Source: DAOTWP01 sp034435675 (GTDB taxonomy: Bacteria > Chloroflexota > Anaerolineae > Aggregatilineales > Phototrophicaceae). From it: a stretch of 15,320 bases of DNA. The notes under the pieces are model-generated. The model worked only from the letters and a program-made list of their open reading frames with translations, was not told the DNA's origin and did no database searches. The position numbers and the translations under genes were made by a program. Each line of letters starts with the position of its first letter. Positions within the stretch are counted from its first letter, which is position 1. This document shows, piece after piece, positions 5,594 to 12,866 of this stretch. The stretch lies in assembly GCA_034435675.1 (NCBI GenBank), contig DAOTWP010000256.1:1-15320 (forward strand), given 5' to 3'.

Positions 5594-7042
5594 ATGTTTC
5601 GACTGTTGCTTATGCTGCTGGCGCTGCCGTTTCTGCTCCTCCCGGCTCCTGCTGCCCACGCCCAGACCCCGCCCGCCGACCCGCCGCTGATTATTGGCAC
5701 GGGGGGCAGCCTGTGGGCATGGGACGAGTCCGGCGACCCGCGCCCGCTGGTTGAAGGGCGCTTCGCACACCTGCCGAGCATCTCCCCGCTGGACAACACG
5801 CTTGCCTACATGGCATATGCCGACATCAGCATGCAGGCGCTGGAAAGCCAGGGCGGCATTGGCGGCGGCGAACTGCCCGGCGACATCTGGACGTTCAACC
5901 CGCAAACGGGCGAGATGCGCCTGATTGCCGGGCAACCGCAGGACGCTGCGTTCTTCGCGCCGGATGGACGCCCCGACAACGCGATTATCCGCTCCACACC
6001 GGTCTGGTCGCCCGATGGCAGCAGACTGGCATGGACGGAACTGACGTACCCCGGCGGCGTGGATCGTGTCGTGGTGCATGATTTTGCGCTGGACAGTACC
6101 AGCATCATCGTCGATCAGCTTCCGCCGCAGACGGGCGTCCCAACACCCGTCGAAATTCAGTGGGGCGCAATGGGCATTCTGCTGCGCAGCACGGAGAGCT
6201 TCGATTACGACACCTACCTGCTCTATTCCCCCCAGGGCGAAACCCTGAGCCGCGTGCAGTTGGGCGATGCCAACCAGTTCGTCGTGGCGGCGCTGTTCCT
6301 GTTTGACGGCAGCGGGCGCGAATGGCTCGGCGTGCTGTACAACACCGACCTGTGGCAGATCATTGACCCGCTGACCGGCGAAAACGCGCTCGTGGACGGC
6401 ACGCCCGAAGCGGTCAGCGCGCAGAACCCGGATACCTCGCTGCGTGTGCGGCTGATCCCCAGCAGCGAAACCGACTACACCTGGCAGGCACTCTACCCCG
6501 ATGGCACGCTGGCGGCGCAGTGGCTGTCACGCGGGTTCTTCCTGCCGACATTTGCGCTGGCACCGTCCGGGCAGGCAGTCGCCTACACCGCGTTCAACCC
6601 GGCGACAGGTGTCTATGAACCGGATGGCATGGTCTGGCGCGCTGGGGTGACGGTGACCATTCCGCGCGCGGTGAACGAGGACTTCGCGCTCAACTTCGCC
6701 TGGGGGGCACTGCGCTGGCAGATCAACCCGGCAGGCAGCGACAGCACGGCGGGCGCGCAGAGCCAGCAGGCGGCAAGCGCGTGCCCCGACAATCTGCCGC
6801 CGCGCCTGATCGCCGGGCAAAGCGGGCGCAATATCAGCGGCAGCCCCAACAACATGCGCGCCGAGGCACGCACCAGCGCCGAACGCCTGACGCAGATTCC
6901 CGACGGCGCGACATTTGTCGTGCTGGGCGGTCCGGTCTGCGGCGAGGGCTATACCTGGTGGCAGGTGGACTATAACGGCGTGGTGGGCTGGACGGTGGAA
7001 GGCAGCGGCAGCGAATACTGGCTGGAACCGCTGGGGCAGTAA
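5594..7042 (+). CDS. secreted beta-propeller (PD40-like) protein with C-terminal SH3b domain
   Basis: 482 residues from the ATG at 5594, which has GAAGGG seven bases upstream; an ATG at 5588 lies too close to that site. A signal peptide (MFRLLLMLLALPFLLL) ends in AHA before Q24. Residues about 30-390 contain propeller-like strands with WSPDGSRLAWTE (138-149), IWTFNPQTGEMR and LAPSGQAVAYTAF, as in WD40-like/TolB-type PD40 repeats. Residues about 402-480 form a bacterial SH3 domain (LIAGQSGRNI, MRAEARTSAERLTQIPDGATF, WWQVDYNGVVGWTVEG). C397 and C449 could form a disulfide. The protein is probably exported and binds wall peptide or other ligands; no catalytic residues are apparent. The next gene downstream is also secreted but has its own promoter. 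Confidence 0.87.
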   Translation: MFRLLLMLLALPFLLLPAPAAHAQTPPADPPLIIGTGGSLWAWDESGDPRPLVEGRFAHLPSISPLDNTLAYMAYADISMQALESQGGIGGGELPGDIWTFNPQTGEMRLIAGQPQDAAFFAPDGRPDNAIIRSTPVWSPDGSRLAWTELTYPGGVDRVVVHDFALDSTSIIVDQLPPQTGVPTPVEIQWGAMGILLRSTESFDYDTYLLYSPQGETLSRVQLGDANQFVVAALFLFDGSGREWLGVLYNTDLWQIIDPLTGENALVDGTPEAVSAQNPDTSLRVRLIPSSETDYTWQALYPDGTLAAQWLSRGFFLPTFALAPSGQAVAYTAFNPATGVYEPDGMVWRAGVTVTIPRAVNEDFALNFAWGALRWQINPAGSDSTAGAQSQQAASACPDNLPPRLIAGQSGRNISGSPNNMRAEARTSAERLTQIPDGATFVVLGGPVCGEGYTWWQVDYNGVVGWTVEGSGSEYWLEPLGQ

Positions 7043-7066
7043 CCTGTTAATGAAGAGGGGGACGGC

Positions 7067-7088
7067 GGGCGGACACCGTGGTCCGCCC
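7067..7088. repeat. GC-rich hairpin after the propeller gene
   Basis: GGGCGGAC (7067-7074), loop ACCGTG, GTCCGCCC (7081-7088), followed by CTACGAG. It lies 25 bp after a stop codon. It has no T-tract, so it is not a standard intrinsic terminator. Its GTCCGCCCCTAC end recalls the hairpin arms of the family 2 elements, so it may be a remnant of a similar repeat. Confidence 0.5.
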
Positions 7089-7165
7089 CTACGAGTCCGG
7101 CGCATGCCAGCACGCGCGCCTTTTCCCTTTATCCTTTCTCCTCTCCACGCCTTTTTCTGCTCGCG

Positions 7166-7194
7166 CTTTCGCCCCCTGCGGCGGCGTGTATAAT
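7166..7194 (+). promoter_or_regulatory. promoter for the repeat-module secreted protein
   Basis: A perfect TATAAT at 7189-7194 lies 57 bases before the ATG at 7252. The -35 region is weak (CTTTCG at 7166-7171 with a 17-base spacer). Transcription would begin near 7201, giving a leader of about 51 nt. Confidence 0.5.
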
Positions 7195-7251
7195 GGAGTT
7201 AGCTGTTTCAAAAAGGTTTCCTGGCATCATACGGTATTCCTGAGGGGTCTT

Positions 7252-9033
7252 ATGCGCAAATTCAGACCTGTGTGGGGACTGCTGCTGGCGCTGCTGCTGG
7301 CAATCGGGTTCGGTGCGCAGCAGCACAGCATCCTGCGCGCATCCCCGGCTGCGCAGAACGCCGTGCCGTTTGAGATTCGCGTCCGCGAAACCCGCGCCGA
7401 TCTCGAACTGCTGGCAGACAGCGCGCTGGGCGCTGCCGTCCGTCCCGAAGGCTGGACGGGCAATATCGACAACCGCACCGAAAGTTATCTGGTCGACCTC
7501 TGGTTCGACAACGAACTGCTGGCAGGCGCGATCTTTGGTGAAAGCAGCCGCCCGGCGGGCTGGATTGGCGCGTCACCCAACGGCTTCATCATCGCGCGCA
7601 ACGTGCGCCATGACCTGGAGCTTTCGGCGGACGAATTCTTCGGGCTGACCTTCCGCCCGCAGGAATGGCGCGGCGGACTACCGATTGAGCGCTGTGACCG
7701 CAGCCTGCAAACGCTGGTCTATGTGCTCAACCTGCTTTACGGCGTGACGCTGCCCACTGCCCAGGATGCGCCCAACTTCTGCGCGCAGGCACGCGACGAT
7801 GCCGACGTGCTGGCGCTGAATCAGGCGTTTAACTCGCCCGAACAGCAGAGTTTCTATCTTGATCAGGTCTGGCTGACGCGCGGCGATCTGGAACGGCTGG
7901 CGGACGAACTGCTGGGCTTGAACAACCGCCCTGAGAGCTACAACAACAATCGCAATCGCAATTCTCCCACGCTGATTCCCGACCTGCTGCTCGACCTCGA
8001 ACTGCTCTCGGATGAGCTGCTCGGTTTTGGCGTGCGCCCGGATGGCTGGATCGGCTTGATTGGCACGACACCGTATATTTCCGCCCGCAACCTGCGCCAT
8101 GACCTCGAACTGCTGACGCACGCCGCCTACACGCCAGTGGACGCCACCGGACGCCCGCGCAGTTGGCAGAACAGCAACCCGGTTGCCGCCTGTGATCCGG
8201 CGCTGGTCACGCTGTCGGACATCATCGCCAACAGCTACGGCGTTGTGCTGATTGATCTGCTGCCGCTGCCCGCCTCGCCGGAGAATTGTGAGCAGGCGGC
8301 GCTGCTGGTCAACCAGCGCGCGGAGAACCCGCCTGTACAGGATATTGTCGGCGGTGGTGGCGAAGCCGACTCGCCGTTCTTTGCCGAGTCGCAGTACGCC
8401 TTTGCCTATCTGGACCCAGCGGCGACGCAGTACATGGGCGTCATGCCGCCGGGAACACGCTTCCGCGCGTGGTATCGCAACTTCAACACGTCGTCCATGA
8501 TGTTCGTCAGCGGTGAGGATTTCGCCGTGTATATTGACCGGCGCTGGACAACGCTCAGCCAGGAAGTCTTTGACCGCCTGCCCACACTGGACGGCGTTAT
8601 CCCGGCGACCTTCTGCGATGCGTCGTGGTGCAACGGACCGGGTCCCACACCCACACCCACCGGCTATGGCGCGCTGGAGGAACTGGTTTTCCAGAGTACA
8701 CCGCCTGCCACACTGGATGCCGGACAGGTTGCCGGATCAGGCAAGACCCAGGTGTCGTGGAATTACATCCGCGTGACCTATTTGCAGGATTTTGTGGATC
8801 AGGGCTTCGCGCGTGTGGCGCTGGAAATCTGCGCCGAACCGGCACAGATTACCTGCGAACCTGTGCTGTCGGTGTTCGATAACAACATCGGCGCGGCAAA
8901 GGCGGTCGTGTCGCAGTTCAACGGGCTGAACGTGTTCGAATTCAATTACGGCTACACCGCGAATCTGGTGATCGAAGGTACAACGTATTTCTCGCCAGAC
9001 ATCTGGATCAGCGACCCGACGATTCGCAATTAG
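7252..9033 (+). CDS. secreted protein with a duplicated three-repeat module, unknown family
   Basis: 593 residues from the ATG at 7252, chosen because GAGGGG stands six bases upstream and the signal peptide (MRKFRPVWGLLLALLLAIGF) begins there; the frame is open upstream to 7078 but lies before the TATAAT at 7189. An internal repeat of the form DLELLADELLG-x(3-4)-RPxGW-x-G occurs at about 49-72, 84-108 and 120-144, ending in a Cys-flanked block (C148...C177, LVYVLNLLYGV). The whole unit recurs at 211-234, 247-270 and 283-305 with C314...C346 (LSDIIANSYGV). Residues 375-460 form a separate region (FAYLDPAATQYMGVMPPGTRFRAW, then C455/C460), then a PTPTPT linker and a C-terminal, probably beta-rich domain (490-593, C527/C535). 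Eight cysteines in four close pairs suit an exported disulfide-bonded protein. No known family recognised; a surface or adhesive role is only a guess. Confidence 0.85.
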   Translation: MRKFRPVWGLLLALLLAIGFGAQQHSILRASPAAQNAVPFEIRVRETRADLELLADSALGAAVRPEGWTGNIDNRTESYLVDLWFDNELLAGAIFGESSRPAGWIGASPNGFIIARNVRHDLELSADEFFGLTFRPQEWRGGLPIERCDRSLQTLVYVLNLLYGVTLPTAQDAPNFCAQARDDADVLALNQAFNSPEQQSFYLDQVWLTRGDLERLADELLGLNNRPESYNNNRNRNSPTLIPDLLLDLELLSDELLGFGVRPDGWIGLIGTTPYISARNLRHDLELLTHAAYTPVDATGRPRSWQNSNPVAACDPALVTLSDIIANSYGVVLIDLLPLPASPENCEQAALLVNQRAENPPVQDIVGGGGEADSPFFAESQYAFAYLDPAATQYMGVMPPGTRFRAWYRNFNTSSMMFVSGEDFAVYIDRRWTTLSQEVFDRLPTLDGVIPATFCDASWCNGPGPTPTPTGYGALEELVFQSTPPATLDAGQVAGSGKTQVSWNYIRVTYLQDFVDQGFARVALEICAEPAQITCEPVLSVFDNNIGAAKAVVSQFNGLNVFEFNYGYTANLVIEGTTYFSPDIWISDPTIRN

Positions 9034-9047
9034 TGTCTGTTTCGCAA

Positions 9048-9176
9048 CCTGGACAAGGGGCTTATGCAATTCAAGAATTTAATCGAATAACGTTTTTCGT
9101 AGTAGGGTTGAAGCATGCTTCAACCCTACCCGATAACCTGATTATTTTCTTAAAGAGCATAAGCCCCTTGTTCAGG
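9048..9176. repeat. palindromic element family 1, copy 2
   Basis: Outer arms CCTGGACAAGGGGCTTATGC (9048-9067) and the matching complement ending at 9176 pair over 20 positions with one mismatch. The centre is a perfect 28-bp palindrome at 9102-9129. It is related throughout to the element at 901-1014. It begins 14 bp after the stop codon of the preceding gene, as copy 1 also lies just after a gene. It is non-coding. Confidence 0.87.
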
Positions 9177-9324
9177 AAATCAGGTTTAGCGATAGATTTT
9201 TAGCCAGCGCTTTGCCTGCCCCTTTCCCGGACGCGCCTGTGCCAGCAGGGTTGCGCATCCGGGCGAGGGGTGGCAGGGCAGCATCAGCATGCACAGCGGC
9301 AGATCACAGCAGGAGCGTGTATCC
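9177..9324. other. leader region of the acetyltransferase gene
   Basis: No gene is seen. TTCAGG (9171-9176) and TAGATT (9193-9198) with a 16-base spacer form only a poor promoter candidate. AGGAG near 9310-9314 is the ribosome site for the ATG at 9325. The palindromic element lies immediately upstream, so the promoter of this gene may lie in or next to it. Confidence 0.35.
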
Positions 9325-10536
9325 ATGTCAGAGATCACCATTCGCCGTGTGGAAGGCGAGGCGCTGCTGGACAGCTATTATCCGCTGGTCTTTTCTGCCT
9401 TTCGCAAATCTCCCGATCCCGCTGCCTTTGACCCTGACGAACTGCGCGCCAAATCGATTCCCTATTACGCCGAGCGCTATACGTTGGTGCTGTTTGAAGA
9501 CGACCAGCCGATGGCAACCGCATCCAGTATTCCCATGACCCAGACTCTGCGCGGCAAAGTCTTCCCGATGGGCGGAATCGGTGCGGTGGCGTCTTCGCCG
9601 CTGGGCAGGCGCAAGGGTAACGCGCGGCAGGTGGTCACAGCGCTGTACCCGATTATGCGCGAGTCCGGGCAGCCCATCTCCACGCTGTACCCCTTCCGCG
9701 AGTCGTTTTACGGGCGGCTGGGCTACATCCAGTTCCCGCAGGTGCGCACAGTGGAGTTCCCCGCGTCGGGGCTGGGCAGTCTGCTCAAGCACACGCTGCC
9801 CGGTGAGGTGGAATTCTGTGCCATCCGCGATGGCATCGACCTGTACAGCACATTCCTGAGCAGCATTCAGCCGCAGGTGCATGGCATGGCGCTGCGCCCG
9901 CCGGGGATGGCGGCACAACTGCGCGACCAGAACAAATACTGGGTGGCGTTCGCCCGCGTCAACGGCGACATCACCGGGGCGATGCTCTACCAGATTACCG
10001 GCTTCCGCGAGGAACTGCGCGTTGCCGCTTTCTTCTGCCGCGATGCCCTCGCCCGGCATCTGCTGCTGGCATGGCTGGCGCGGCACATTGACCAGGTGCG
10101 GCGAATCTGGATCAACATGCCGCCTGACCAGCGTCTTGAGACATGGCTCTATGATCTGGATGTGGAGCTTCACACGCGCAAGGAAATGCCCACGCCAATG
10201 GGACGGGTGATTGACGCGCGCGGTCTAAGCGGCATGGCTGCCCCGCCCGGCGCATCAGGCGCGGAACTGACGATCCGGCTGACTGACCCGCACTGTGCCT
10301 GGAACAACGGCGTGTTCCGTTTTGAGGAAGATGACGGGCTGATCCGTGTGACAGCGAACCCGCGCACCTACCCCGACTGTGACCTGACCATCGAGGGCTT
10401 ATCGGCGCTGGTCTTCACCGGCGCAGACCCCGGTGAGTTTACGCTGCGCGGCTGGGGCACACCGCCGCTGGAGACACAGGCGACGATGCGGCTGTTGTTC
10501 CCACCTGCCTGGACCTACGTGCATGAGGATTTTTGA
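9325..10536 (+). CDS. Eis-like GNAT N-acetyltransferase with SCP2-like C-terminal domain
   Basis: 403 residues, the usual length of Eis-type enzymes (two GNAT folds plus a sterol-carrier-protein-2-like domain), which acetylate amines such as aminoglycosides or peptide lysines with acetyl-CoA. The N-terminal GNAT core shows the acetyl-CoA loop in MGGIGAVASSPLGRRKGNAR (about 82-101). It is followed by YPFRESFYGRLGYIQF, where Y129 in YGRLGY matches the proposed general-acid tyrosine of Mycobacterium tuberculosis Eis (Y126). A second GNAT-like region spans about 150-290, and the SCP2-like domain about 310-403 (LTIRLTD, GVFRFEEDDGLIRV, CDLTIEGLSALVFTG). The protein ends in Phe, as Eis does, where the terminal carboxylate takes part in catalysis. 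AGGAG ten bases upstream fixes the ATG at 9325 rather than 9289. The substrate is unknown. Confidence 0.92.
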   Translation: MSEITIRRVEGEALLDSYYPLVFSAFRKSPDPAAFDPDELRAKSIPYYAERYTLVLFEDDQPMATASSIPMTQTLRGKVFPMGGIGAVASSPLGRRKGNARQVVTALYPIMRESGQPISTLYPFRESFYGRLGYIQFPQVRTVEFPASGLGSLLKHTLPGEVEFCAIRDGIDLYSTFLSSIQPQVHGMALRPPGMAAQLRDQNKYWVAFARVNGDITGAMLYQITGFREELRVAAFFCRDALARHLLLAWLARHIDQVRRIWINMPPDQRLETWLYDLDVELHTRKEMPTPMGRVIDARGLSGMAAPPGASGAELTIRLTDPHCAWNNGVFRFEEDDGLIRVTANPRTYPDCDLTIEGLSALVFTGADPGEFTLRGWGTPPLETQATMRLLFPPAWTYVHEDF

Positions 10537-10697
10537 AATCAGTCGCAGCCGCCCGCCCTCCGCACCGCTGCCCATCTGACCGCATCTGGATTGAACCGCA
10601 AAAGTGCGAAGAACGCAAAGGGTTATCTTAGGGATGTGCCCCTGCGTCAGCCGCCCGCCTGTATTGATGCGCCTGGGGTTGCGGCATGTGGCATAGA
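10537..10697. other. convergent intergenic region with decayed repeats
   Basis: No gene is seen between the convergent acetyltransferase and glycosyltransferase genes. The stretch GAACCGCAAAAGTGCGAAGA-ACGCAAAGG (about 10593-10621) has the look of a widespread ACGCAGAGG-type repeat. GCCTGTATTG near 10660 is shared with the dipeptidase leader. No T-tract terminator was found. Confidence 0.4.
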
Positions 10698-12665
10698 TTA
10701 CGGTTTTGCGCTGCTGGCTGCATCCCTGCCTGCATCGCTGCCGGGTGCGCCAGATGCAAACAGATCACTCGCCCCGACACTCGTCAGCCCGTGAATGGTT
10801 TTCTCCCAGTAGAACGGCTTACGGATCAACTGCCACAGCGCCTTGTACGCGGCGACAGAATGCAGCGTCCAGTAAATGGGATTGGTCAGCGAATAGATGA
10901 ACAGGTGACGGTTCTCGCGGCGGCTGAGCGCTGCCAGCGCGTTCAGCCCGACTGCCGCGCCATTGCCGACCAGCAGGCTGAGCGCTGCCAGCGTCCACAC
11001 GCCGTCGTCAAACAGGGTGCTGATCCACGCCGGCTGGAACACAACCCACAGGATAAACAACGCCCACATAAGCGGGTTGATCAGAAACACCCAGAACGTG
11101 CCACCGATCAGCAGTTGGAAGCCGAGCCACTTTTTCAGCCCTATCTGGCGCAGCAGCCGCAGCGGATGGCGGTTATGCACCAGCCAGGTCTGCATATAGC
11201 CCTTGATCCAGCGGCTGCGCTGGCGAATCCAGTTCCAGGTGCGGCTGTTGGCTTCCTCGAATGTGGTGGACGCAATCACGCCGACAGTGTAACCGTTCGC
11301 GGTAATGCGCATACCCAGATCGGCGTCTTCGGTCACGTTGAACGGATCCCACGCCCCCAGGGCGCGCACTGCGCTCATGCGGAAATGGTTGCTGGTCCCG
11401 CCCAGCGGAATCGGCATTCCGGTGCGATCCAGTCCGGGCAGCATATAGTCAAACCAGTAGGTGTATTCCAGCGTGAACATGCGCGTCAGGAAGTTTTCGC
11501 GGCTGTTGTAGTAATTCAGCGCGGACTGCACGCAGATCAGGCGCTCGCCCCCGGCGTGGAAAGCGGCAACCGCCTTGCGCAGTTGATCCGGTTCGGGAAT
11601 GTCTTCGGCATCGTAGATAGTGACGAACTCGCCCCGGCAGAAGTTCAGCCCATAATTGCAGGCTTTCGGCTTCGTGCGCGGCTGGCTGTCCGGCACGACA
11701 ATGAAGCGGAAAAAGGCAGGCGGCTCGGCAGCTTTGGCGGCGTTGATCGTCTCCAGGTCGTCCGCTTCCATCAGAATCAGCACGTCGAGCTTCTCGTGCG
11801 GGTAATCAATCTTCGCCAGGGCGCGCAGCAGATTGGGCACAACGGCGGGTTCCTTATAGACTGGCACGAGGATGCTGTAGACCGGCAGATCGGCATCAGG
11901 GATGGCGTGCAGCCGTTCCGGCGCAAAATGACGATCCCGGCGGCGCTGGTTTTGCATGCCCAGCAGCGACAGCAGCAGCTTGAAGCCAATCCCCAGCAGA
12001 TACAAAACAGTGATGAAGATCACCAACAGGCGTACCGTTACCCAGAAATTGACCACAAGTGCGGCGGCGGTCAGCAGCAGCAGCCCGGCGAAGAACGCCA
12101 ACTGCGGACGGGTGAACACCCGCGACCCGGATTGTTCGGGGTTGGTTTCTGCCAGATGATGCACGGCATGGTGCAGGAACTCCGCGCCAAAAACACGGTT
12201 CAGCAGGCGCTTGATATCGCGTTCGGTGCCTACAAAGGGCATAATCTCAGCAGTGGGCAGCACCGCCCGCAGCGCCGCCTCCACCGCAAGGTTATCCACA
12301 TCCACCACCAGCACGGTGAGCAGATCGTCGGCAAGCTGAAGCGGGCAAAACAGATGGCGCACCATCACCGCCGGCTCAAAGCGGCGGATCAGGTCAGCAT
12401 CAAGAACGAAGTATTCGCTTTCGATGAAATCGCTGGCATAGCCGGTTTGCGCAGTTTTCGCCAGGTCGCTGGCATACTGCTTCAGGTCAATCACATTCAT
12501 CGCGCCAAGAATGTCCAGCAGCGGCATTTTGTTGGTCGCCCGCCGCTGAAGCGCCGTTTGCGCCTGTGCATCGGTCAGGTGCTGCGCTGTTACCAGCCGT
12601 TGCAGCATCTGCTGCTCGTGTTCGTTGAGCAGCGCGTTGGCGTGTTCCAGAAGTTCCTCAAGCAT
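10698..12665 (-). CDS. family 2 glycosyltransferase with N-terminal MshEN/T2SSE_N-like domain
   Basis: 655 residues. Residues 1-160 resemble the N-terminal module of type II secretion ATPases (VTAQHLTDAQAQTAL; MVRHLFCPLQLADDLLTVLV; TERDIKRLLNRVFG); some MshEN domains bind cyclic di-GMP. Two membrane segments follow (about 187-206 and 211-235). The cytosolic GT2 domain (260-500) has VPVYKE (268-272), EADD, the DxxD-type YDAED (D352, D355), TEDADLGMRI (E446/D447) and the RQRSRW motif (481-486) of processive cellulose-synthase-like enzymes. Hydrophobic segments at about 512-545 and 555-580 complete a membrane transferase, probably building or exporting a surface polysaccharide. AGGA seven bases before the ATG supports the start. 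The hydrolase gene upstream is co-directional but 196 bp away with a hairpin between. No partner polysaccharide genes are nearby. Confidence 0.92.
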   Translation of the reverse strand: MLEELLEHANALLNEHEQQMLQRLVTAQHLTDAQAQTALQRRATNKMPLLDILGAMNVIDLKQYASDLAKTAQTGYASDFIESEYFVLDADLIRRFEPAVMVRHLFCPLQLADDLLTVLVVDVDNLAVEAALRAVLPTAEIMPFVGTERDIKRLLNRVFGAEFLHHAVHHLAETNPEQSGSRVFTRPQLAFFAGLLLLTAAALVVNFWVTVRLLVIFITVLYLLGIGFKLLLSLLGMQNQRRRDRHFAPERLHAIPDADLPVYSILVPVYKEPAVVPNLLRALAKIDYPHEKLDVLILMEADDLETINAAKAAEPPAFFRFIVVPDSQPRTKPKACNYGLNFCRGEFVTIYDAEDIPEPDQLRKAVAAFHAGGERLICVQSALNYYNSRENFLTRMFTLEYTYWFDYMLPGLDRTGMPIPLGGTSNHFRMSAVRALGAWDPFNVTEDADLGMRITANGYTVGVIASTTFEEANSRTWNWIRQRSRWIKGYMQTWLVHNRHPLRLLRQIGLKKWLGFQLLIGGTFWVFLINPLMWALFILWVVFQPAWISTLFDDGVWTLAALSLLVGNGAAVGLNALAALSRRENRHLFIYSLTNPIYWTLHSVAAYKALWQLIRKPFYWEKTIHGLTSVGASDLFASGAPGSDAGRDAASSAKP

Positions 12666-12798
12666 CTACTGATCCTGCTGTATTCAGCACCACACCGGGG
12701 AGCCGGGTGTACTGTACCCCCATCTGCCATCTTCGGCGCGAACAAAATCATTGCCACATCGCATAGCCTTATCATAAATGTATTCCCGCTGCGAGAAT
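12666..12798. other. intergenic region upstream of the glycosyltransferase gene
   Basis: No gene is seen. A minus-strand TATGAT near 12770 is a possible -10 box, but no good -35 accompanies it. The block carries a short imperfect dyad around GGGTGTACTGTACCCCC at about 12705-12721. The ribosome site AGGA lies next to the glycosyltransferase start. Confidence 0.3.
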
Positions 12799-12866
12799 GC
12801 TAAAGATTCTGGCAGCGCGGCATGGCTGCTCCTGCGTGCGCTGCCAGACGTATCTGCTCCTTTAGC
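12799..12866. repeat. long interrupted hairpin over the hydrolase stop codon
   Basis: Outer arms GCTAAAG (12799-12805) and CTTTAGC (12860-12866) enclose a perfect 10-bp stem, CTGGCAGCGC (12809-12818) with GCGCTGCCAG (12838-12847). The TAA stop of the minus-strand hydrolase (12864-12862) lies in the outer arm. A transcript could fold here, acting as a 3'-end structure between the hydrolase and glycosyltransferase genes, but there is no T-tract. It could instead be the remains of a palindromic element. Confidence 0.6.

Noticed and set aside
7067..7088. Intrinsic terminator after the propeller gene
   Set aside because: The stem is good but it is followed by CTACGAG, not a run of T, so it is listed only as a hairpin or repeat.
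10686..12803. 705-codon open frame on the plus strand
   Set aside because: It is fully antisense to the glycosyltransferase, whose motifs and domain order are clear. The translation is Q/H/R-rich and without domain features, typical of a shadow frame in GC-rich DNA.
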